Below, in pieces: positions 50,770 through 56,130 of a stretch of 56,130 nucleotides of DNA. Position numbers and translations under genes: made by a program. Each line of letters starts with the position of its first letter. Within the stretch, counting starts at the first letter, position 1. This stretch comes from Thiomicrorhabdus sp. (lineage in GTDB: Bacteria; Pseudomonadota; Gammaproteobacteria; Thiomicrospirales; Thiomicrospiraceae), in contig WFQP01000140.1 of assembly GCA_015487015.1 (NCBI GenBank), forward strand, positions 1-56,130. Direction: 5' to 3'. The notes under the pieces were generated by a model that saw only the letters and a list, made by a program, of their open reading frames with translations, did no database searches and was not told the DNA's origin.

Positions 50770-51396
50770 TTAAATGGTTTGGTATAAACCGTGTTGTTTA
50801 ATCTGTTTAATCACGGGGGGGGGGAGTAAATAATCCACCGCATCACCGCGTTTAAGGTGTTCTTTAATCAGGGTTGAGCTAATATCCAGTTGCGTGACCG
50901 CCACCTCGACTATTTGCCCATTGAGCTCGGTTAATTGCTCGGCATAATGCGCTTGATAAATCACCCCCGATTCGCAATCAATCGGAACGGGTTCATTGGG
51001 GCGATGCATCACCGCAATATTCGCCAAGTTTAATATACCCGCCCAATCATGCCATGTATGAAACTTTGCAAATGCATCCGTCCCCATCATCAGCACCAAA
51101 CTCTCTTGTGCCATTCGCTGTTTTAAAGCCGCCAAGGTCTGCACCATATAAGAAGGACCCCCTTGATCAATTTCAAAGGTTTCCAATGCAAACAGAGGTT
51201 GTTCGGCAATGGCAGATTGAATCATCTTACAACGTAACTCCGCCGTTACCTCAGGCGTTCCACGATGTACCGGCTGATAACAAGGTACAAACAGCACTTG
51301 TTGCAAATCCAGTTGCTGCTGTACTTCAAGCGCCGGTCTCAGATGGCCATAATGAATGGGATCAAAGGTACCACCATTCACACCAATCAATTTCAC
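50770..51396 (-). CDS. nadD: Nicotinate-nucleotide adenylyltransferase
   Basis: A 208-residue enzyme with GVNGGTFDPIHYGHLRPAL (nucleotide-binding GGTFDPxHxGH) and the C-terminal DISSTLIKEHLKRG motif. It makes deamido-NAD and is usually essential. Start GTG 51396. A G10 tract on plus at 50815-50824 is C10 in the gene and codes DYLLPPPVIKQI, fifteen or so codons before the end. A slip here would alter the C-terminus of an essential enzyme. Confidence 0.95.
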   Translation of the reverse strand: MKLIGVNGGTFDPIHYGHLRPALEVQQQLDLQQVLFVPCYQPVHRGTPEVTAELRCKMIQSAIAEQPLFALETFEIDQGGPSYMVQTLAALKQRMAQESLVLMMGTDAFAKFHTWHDWAGILNLANIAVMHRPNEPVPIDCESGVIYQAHYAEQLTELNGQIVEVAVTQLDISSTLIKEHLKRGDAVDYLLPPPVIKQIKQHGLYQTI

Positions 51397-51420
51397 GATA
51401 TGAACCTCATACGTTCATGC

Positions 51421-52674
51421 TTACTTTCGAATATGCCCATCACCCAACACAATGTATTTTTGTGAGGTTAAGCCCTCTAATCCCACAGGCCCTCGCGCAT
51501 GAAACTTATCGGTGCTGATGCCAATTTCGGCACCCAGTCCATACTCAAAGCCATCAGCAAAACGGGTAGAGGCGTTGACCATTACCGAACTGGAATCCAT
51601 CTCGGCTAAAAAGCGACGTGAGGTTGAAAAGTTTTCAGTCACAATCGATTCGGTATGTGCCGAACTGTACTGGGCAATGTGATCCATCGCCTCATCCACA
51701 CCTGACACCACTTTAATGGATAAAATAGGCGCTAAATATTCGGTTGCCCAATCTTCTTCTGTGGCGGCATTTACCTCAATAATCGCTTGGGTTTTTTCAC
51801 ACCCGCGTAATTCCACGCCTTTTTCGCTCAATAAGGTCGCCAGTTCTGGCAATACTTTTTTGGCTTGTGATTCGGCCACTAACAGGGTTTCCAATGCATT
51901 GCACACGCCATAACGGTGCGTTTTGGAATTCAGCGTGACCTTAATGGCTTTGTCGTAATCGGCATCGTCATCAATATACACATGGCAAATGCCGTCTAAA
52001 TGTTTAATCACTGGCACACGCGCGTGTTCGCTAATGCGCTCAATCAACCCTTTGCCGCCACGGGGGATAATCACATCCACAAAGGCGGGCATGGCAATTA
52101 ACTCGCCTACCGCGTCACGGTCGGTGGTCGCCACCACTTGCACGGCGGTTTCTGGTAAGCCAACCGAGGCCAATGCGTCTTTAATGCAGATGGCTAATGC
52201 CTGATTTGAAAACGCGGCCTCAGAGCCTCCGCGTAAAATCGCCGCATTGCCCGACTTTAAACACAAGGCCGCCGCATCAATCGTAACATTCGGCCGAGAC
52301 TCATAAATAATGCCCACCACACCCAGTGGCACGCGCATTTTACCGACTTGTATGCCCGAAGGTAAAAATCGCATGTCGGTGATTTCGCCAATCGGGTCTT
52401 GCAAATTAGCAATCTGTCTTAACCCTTCGGCCATGCCCGCAATGCCTGCATCGGTGATCGCAAGGCGATCTAACATCGCCGCATCCAAACCATTTTTCTT
52501 GCCTTGCGCCAAGTCTTTGGCATTTTCAGATTTTAATTGTTCTGAAGATTGCTCCAATTGATTGGCCAATGCCAATAATGCTCTATTTTTATCCGCAGTG
52601 GTCGCCTTGACCAACTCGCGTGATGCCGCACGGGCTTGCTGACCCAGTGTATTCATGTACTCTTTTACATTCAT
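51421..52674 (-). CDS. proA: Gamma-glutamyl phosphate reductase
   Basis: A 417-residue aldehyde-dehydrogenase-fold enzyme: [66 protein letters not shown] with the catalytic Cys, and [23 protein letters not shown]. It makes glutamate semialdehyde for proline. GTG 52686 is an alternative start. It sits between the lipoprotein pair and nadD; no proB is in the window. Confidence 0.95.
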   Translation of the reverse strand: MNVKEYMNTLGQQARAASRELVKATTADKNRALLALANQLEQSSEQLKSENAKDLAQGKKNGLDAAMLDRLAITDAGIAGMAEGLRQIANLQDPIGEITDMRFLPSGIQVGKMRVPLGVVGIIYESRPNVTIDAAALCLKSGNAAILRGGSEAAFSNQALAICIKDALASVGLPETAVQVVATTDRDAVGELIAMPAFVDVIIPRGGKGLIERISEHARVPVIKHLDGICHVYIDDDADYDKAIKVTLNSKTHRYGVCNALETLLVAESQAKKVLPELATLLSEKGVELRGCEKTQAIIEVNAATEEDWATEYLAPILSIKVVSGVDEAMDHIAQYSSAHTESIVTENFSTSRRFLAEMDSSSVMVNASTRFADGFEYGLGAEIGISTDKFHARGPVGLEGLTSQKYIVLGDGHIRK

Positions 52675-52858
52675 TTTTTCACTCACTCTTATTCACCCAA
52701 ATCCTTACATAGAAACACATATTAAGATATAAACAATTAAAGTCTATCTAGGGATTGGGTTCTATCCATACCACAACTAAAATCTGGCGTTACCAGAAAT
52801 TAAAAGACTGACTCCTTAATAGCATAAAATTACGCTGCTTAACCCCCAAGCCTCTTTA

Positions 52859-54178
52859 TCAATCCGTTCCGCCACCTTCAACGCTAAGCGTTCCAAGCAA
52901 GGGTAAATCAATGCCATTCACATTACTGTTTTGAAGACGATTAATGTTCAAAGAGTCCAAATACTCTTGGTGTTTTTTGAGAATATAAGGGGGAGCGTCT
53001 AATTCCGAAGTGGGGACCGATTGTGTTTTTACCTGACGGTTTACCGCATTAGAAAGCGGCTCAGAAACGACTACAGGTGCATTTATATCCATCACTTCCA
53101 TCGAAATATCCGCGTTGGGTGCGCCTAAATTAATATTAACGGGCACCGCCACCGCAGACAGTCCATCTTGGGTTTCAAGCAACACAGTATAAACACCAAC
53201 GGGTAAATTTCTAATTTCAAACTTACCGTCTTCACCAATAAGCGCACTGTATCCTCCTCGCTTTAAACTGGTGCCCATGCTTCCGCCTCTTATCGTCGCT
53301 TTAAGGTAGACTGACTCACCTTCCAAACCACGATAAGCCTTGCCCTCTTTATCCACTAATGTGCCTTTAATGACTCCATAACCATACTTAAAATGAATTT
53401 CTTTTGCTACGATATTCCCCAAAGAGTCCCTACCGCTAATAGACAGTTCAATGCTTGAGTGAAACCGATCTTCATCACTCTTTTTTAACCAGCTCATAAA
53501 CTCGGCTAACCGATCTTCTTTAATGTATAAAATACCGTTCGCCTCATCCACAGCAAACATGTCGGTCACCACAGCGCCTGCATCAACTACCGATAAAATA
53601 ATATCCAAAAGTTCATCAAAAACCAATACCGCACCCGTTTCAGACACCATTTTAATTTCAAACTGATCAAATTCCGATGATTTAAACACCCCGTAGCGAT
53701 TAAACCCTAAGAAATCAAGGGTAATATCCGTGGGTGGTGGAATCTCACTACAGGCATCGCTATCCTCTAACTTCTCTTCCTCTCCACAACGCTCATACAT
53801 ATCAAAAAAAACAAATTTTTCTTGATATTCAAGCATCGTGATGGTGGTGCTAAATGCGGTTTCGTTCGTGCCATCACTTACCGTCGCCGTTATTTCAAAC
53901 ACTTGATCTTCACCCAAATCCGCTGGGATGAGTAAATTAATATCAAACCCGTTTGGGGCTTTTTTCCATAAGGGCTTTCCTGCGGTCTGAGTCCAGACGA
54001 TGGCTAAAGGGTCGCCTTCGGCATCTTTGGCTTTTACTCGAATTCTAAGCGTTTCATAGCCATGCACTTCATAGCTTTCTTCAATACCTTCAATTGTGGG
54101 GGGTGTGTTATGAACACAACCAGAAATCAGTAAATAACTGATGATAAACAGCATTTTTACAAAAAATATTTTTTTCAT
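52859..54178 (-). CDS. Lipoprotein with Ig-like and carboxypeptidase-regulatory-like domains (paralogue 1)
   Basis: A 439-residue protein with a lipoprotein signal (lipobox LISGC, Cys21). Residues 27-120 resemble an Ig/PKD/cadherin-like fold (PTIEGIEESYEVHGYETLRIRVKAKDAEGDPLAIVWTQTAGKP). The middle (about 120-270) is acidic and unrecognised. IKGTLVDKEGKAYRGLEGESVYLKA...LPVGVYTVLLETQDG is a CarboxypepD_reg-like beta-sandwich. The end adds about 45 residues missing from its paralogue. A surface or periplasmic binding role is likely but unknown. Confidence 0.8.
   Translation of the reverse strand: MKKIFFVKMLFIISYLLISGCVHNTPPTIEGIEESYEVHGYETLRIRVKAKDAEGDPLAIVWTQTAGKPLWKKAPNGFDINLLIPADLGEDQVFEITATVSDGTNETAFSTTITMLEYQEKFVFFDMYERCGEEEKLEDSDACSEIPPPTDITLDFLGFNRYGVFKSSEFDQFEIKMVSETGAVLVFDELLDIILSVVDAGAVVTDMFAVDEANGILYIKEDRLAEFMSWLKKSDEDRFHSSIELSISGRDSLGNIVAKEIHFKYGYGVIKGTLVDKEGKAYRGLEGESVYLKATIRGGSMGTSLKRGGYSALIGEDGKFEIRNLPVGVYTVLLETQDGLSAVAVPVNINLGAPNADISMEVMDINAPVVVSEPLSNAVNRQVKTQSVPTSELDAPPYILKKHQEYLDSLNINRLQNSNVNGIDLPLLGTLSVEGGGTD
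53016..53211. repeat. Near-identical 3' segment shared by the two lipoprotein genes
   Basis: This stretch, coding LPVGVYTVLLETQDGLSAVA through NRQVKTQSVP, is nearly identical in DNA to 54443-54638 (offset 1427). The 5' segments 53870-54178 and 55286-55594 are also nearly identical, while the parts between differ widely. Confidence 0.8.
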
Positions 54179-54315
54179 TTTGAATACCTTCTTGAGTTTG
54201 CATCGTTTAAATACAATCGTCTTTATTAAGAAACCTTTGCACTATATCATATTAAAGTTTGGGAAGAAGAGACAACGCCACCTATTGGCGATACGTTGAC
54301 GATACGTCATTTTTT

Positions 54316-54396
54316 GAGTTTGCTAAGTACACGAATAAGCACATAAAAAAATAAGGGTGCGCTCTATAAACGTATTTTCTGCATACGGATTAGGGT
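54316..54396. repeat. Dispersed intergenic repeat, copy B
   Basis: GAGTTTGCTAAGTAC (54316-54330) and CTATAAACGTATTTTCT-N6-GGATTAGGGT (54364-54396) match copy A upstream of mvaA. It lies just after the stop of the second lipoprotein gene, which may use the neighbouring CGATACGT repeats as its 3' region. Confidence 0.5.
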
Positions 54397-54409
54397 CATT
54401 CATATTTTT

Positions 54410-55594
54410 TTAAATGCGCTTGCCGTCTAATACCAAGGCAGGAACCGATTGTGTTTTTACCTGACGATTTACCGCATTAGAAAGTGGCTCAGAAACGGAT
54501 ACAGGTGCATTTATATCCATCACTTCCATCGAAATATCCGCATTGGGTGCGCCTAAATTAATATTAACGGGCACCGCTACCGCAGACAGTCCATCTTGGG
54601 TTTCAAGCAACACGGTATAAACACCAACGGGTAAGTTTTTCATTTCAAATGTACTGTCGGCACTCACTATCGCGCCATAGCCTCCCTTTCCTCCTCCCGT
54701 TCCCATGTATGACCACCTGGACGCCGCTTTAATAAAGACCGTTTCACCTTCCAAACCAGGGTAAGGATTTCCTTCTTTATCGACCAAAGTACCTTTAATT
54801 TCCCCATATCCATACTTAAAAGTAATTTCTTTTGACAGATCATGCCCCAAAGAGTCGTAACCACTAATCGACAGTACAATATCTGAATTATGCCTGTCTT
54901 CATCACTTCTCTTCAGCAGATTAATAAATTCAACCATTCTGTCTTCTTTAACATAGAGAACATGGCTCACTTCATCAAAAGCAAACATGTCCTTAACATC
55001 TTCATATGTATAAGCCACATCCAAAATTATATCCAAAAAACGATTCACATCTAATCCAGCCCCCATAACAGAAGACATCTTAATTTCAAATCCGTCAAAT
55101 TCCGATGAATTAAATACCCCGTATCGGTCAATGCTTGGAATCTCGAAGACAATATCGGTATTTGGCATCTCATCCTCATCACAAGACCCATTCACCTGTA
55201 TAGAGCACTCTTCTCCCATCTCTTCAACCACTTGTGCTCGATAGGCTGGGAGTGTAATGTTCGTACTAAACGAGACTTCCTCTTTTCCATCACTTACCGT
55301 CGCCGTTATTTCAAACACTTGATCTTCACCCAAATCCGCTGGGATGAGTAAATTAATATCAAACCCGCTTGGGGCTTTTTTCCATAAGGGCTTTCCTGCG
55401 GTCTGAGTCCAGACGATGGTTAAAGGGTCGCCTTCGGCATCTTTGGCTTTTACTCGAATCCTAAGCGTTTCATAGCCATGCACTTCATAGCTTTCTTCAA
55501 TGCCTTCAATTGTGGGAGGGGTGTTATGAACACAACCAGAAATCAGTAAATAATTGATAATAAACAGAATTTTGACAAGAAATATTTTTTTCAT
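54410..55594 (-). CDS. Lipoprotein with Ig-like and carboxypeptidase-regulatory-like domains (paralogue 2)
   Basis: A 394-residue paralogue of the previous entry with the same lipobox (LISGC). Residues 1-103 differ at only a few positions; the middle (EMGEECSIQVNGSCDEDEMPNTDIVFEIPSIDRYGVFN...) has drifted; the CarboxypepD_reg-like part and the SVSEPLSNAVNRQVKTQSVP stretch are conserved again. The protein then ends abruptly (ALVLDGKRI), lacking the long tail of paralogue 1, so the tail may be lost here or gained there. The pair is head-to-tail, 231 bases apart. Confidence 0.8.
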   Translation of the reverse strand: MKKIFLVKILFIINYLLISGCVHNTPPTIEGIEESYEVHGYETLRIRVKAKDAEGDPLTIVWTQTAGKPLWKKAPSGFDINLLIPADLGEDQVFEITATVSDGKEEVSFSTNITLPAYRAQVVEEMGEECSIQVNGSCDEDEMPNTDIVFEIPSIDRYGVFNSSEFDGFEIKMSSVMGAGLDVNRFLDIILDVAYTYEDVKDMFAFDEVSHVLYVKEDRMVEFINLLKRSDEDRHNSDIVLSISGYDSLGHDLSKEITFKYGYGEIKGTLVDKEGNPYPGLEGETVFIKAASRWSYMGTGGGKGGYGAIVSADSTFEMKNLPVGVYTVLLETQDGLSAVAVPVNINLGAPNADISMEVMDINAPVSVSEPLSNAVNRQVKTQSVPALVLDGKRI

Positions 55595-55681
55595 TTTTAA
55601 TACTTTCTCACCCTAGTTTAGGCTCTTGAGCTTGCATAGAAGGACTATAAATATGTATTGTACTCTTTGGTATTCATCGTT

Positions 55682-56130
55682 TTACTCACTCTGTTCTTGC
55701 GCCATTTTTAAAACTAATTGTGACATTTCCAACCAAACCTCGTCTGCACTTAAGGTGGGACGAATGCCTTTAATCATTAGGTCGATATTTAATGCTATTT
55801 TGAGCAGGTTTTGCCATGCGCTCAATCCTTGACGATTGAGGGCCTTGGTAAACTCCGACTGCCGAGACGACCAAATACGACACTGTTTAAACGCTTGCCC
55901 CATCGAAACCTGTTGCGATAACTGCGATAACTCAATTAATTGACGCAACTCTTTTGACAATAGCCACAACATCACTGGTGCTTCAATGCCCTCTTCTCGC
56001 AAACGATTTAACATTTGCAAACTGTAACGTACTTGTCCGTTTAATACCGCGGTTGATAATGCAAACAGTTGATAGTGTGCTTGGTCAACCACTTGCTCTA
56101 AAATCACTTGAGTGGAGATGACCGCGCCAT
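55682..56130 (-). CDS. holA: DNA polymerase III delta subunit, C-terminal part (cut by window)
   Basis: The frame is open to 56130 with no start required, so the N-terminal part is outside. The visible 149 residues have VVDQAHYQLFALSTAVLNGQVRYSLQMLNRLREEGIEAPVMLWLLSKELRQL, the HolA domain III that packs into the clamp-loader collar. HolA opens the beta clamp. In many gammaproteobacteria holA is followed by nadD; here two lipoprotein genes and proA lie between. Confidence 0.93.
   Translation of the reverse strand, partial: GAVISTQVILEQVVDQAHYQLFALSTAVLNGQVRYSLQMLNRLREEGIEAPVMLWLLSKELRQLIELSQLSQQVSMGQAFKQCRIWSSRQSEFTKALNRQGLSAWQNLLKIALNIDLMIKGIRPTLSADEVWLEMSQLVLKMAQEQSE

Noticed and set aside
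559-50824. Phase variation as the general explanation for the poly-C tracts
   Set aside because: Many tracts are in likely essential genes or between genes, and the flanks are conserved, so switching cannot be the main reason.
1-56130. CRISPR array, prophage or insertion sequence with transposase
   Set aside because: No regularly spaced direct repeats, integrase, transposase or phage structural gene was seen.
1-56130. tRNA or rRNA genes
   Set aside because: No cloverleaf-type or rRNA sequence was recognised in the gaps by eye.

Overview
The window reads as chromosome from a moderately AT-rich gammaproteobacterium. Support for this: the ADP-heptose and heptosyltransferase I LPS core genes, MsbA/LpxL, SspA/SspB, EF-P with both EpmA and EpmB, RsfS/RlmH/NadD/HolA, parvulin PpiC and S20. 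A Thiomicrospira/Hydrogenovibrio-like (Thiotrichales) sulfur oxidiser would fit, but that placement is a guess. No rRNA, tRNA, CRISPR array, prophage or intact transposase was seen.

Layout. 1-3.9 kb: Maf nucleotide pyrophosphatase (cut by the window edge), a HIT-like protein and a P-type proton ATPase. 4-17.7 kb, all minus strand: a long envelope operon. It starts with a phosphoethanolamine transferase and DgkA, then HldD, WaaC, a KpsS-like protein, a GT52-like protein, GT2, GT4, an O-antigen-ligase-like protein and a UDP-glucuronate 4-epimerase, ending with a large FAD/Fe-S dehydrogenase. 17.8-21.2 kb, plus strand: a Cys-phosphatase, MsbA and LpxL. 21.3-22.9 kb: a SYLF-domain protein, a small membrane protein, a 161-bp MITE-like palindrome and PpiC. 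23-29.5 kb: one operon encoding every enzyme of the mevalonate route to IPP/DMAPP (HMG-CoA reductase, type 2 IPP isomerase, HMG-CoA synthase, mevalonate kinase, phosphomevalonate kinase, diphosphomevalonate decarboxylase). 29.6-33.4 kb: SspA/SspB and the EF-P modification set efp-epmA/epmB. 33.6-36.5 kb: a double rhodanese and a GGDEF-EAL protein. 36.6-42.1 kb: a GT-C transferase, a PAP2-like phosphatase, a UbiA-type phosphoribosyltransferase, GtrA, DprE1 and DprE2. This is the mycobacterial polyprenyl-phospho-arabinofuranose gene set in a Gram-negative setting. 42.2-49.2 kb: a thioredoxin-like protein, MurJ, acetolactate synthase, S20, RlmH and small unknowns. 49.4-56.1 kb: a secreted DUF3616-like protein, RsfS, NadD, ProA, two tandem paralogous lipoproteins and the C-terminal part of HolA.

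The most unusual feature is a short motif scattered over the whole window. It is a run of 8-10 C (or G on the other strand), nearly always preceded on the C strand by an A/T stretch ending TTT, TTCT or TTTCT and followed by T. I count 19 tracts of 8 or more and 8 of exactly 7, inside genes (many likely essential) and between genes. Less than one tract of 8 or more is expected by chance. In five cases the tract lies 4-12 bases after a stop codon, C on the sense strand. This looks like a selected, highly iterated sequence (uptake-signal-like, architectural or post-transcriptional) that I cannot match to a described family.

Other notable points: an intrinsic terminator inside the first codons of epmA, a possible leaderless mRNA for HMG-CoA reductase, a DprE1 with Ala at the benzothiazinone-target Cys position, several families of intergenic palindromic repeats, and tandem lipoproteins whose ends are near-identical while their middles diverge.
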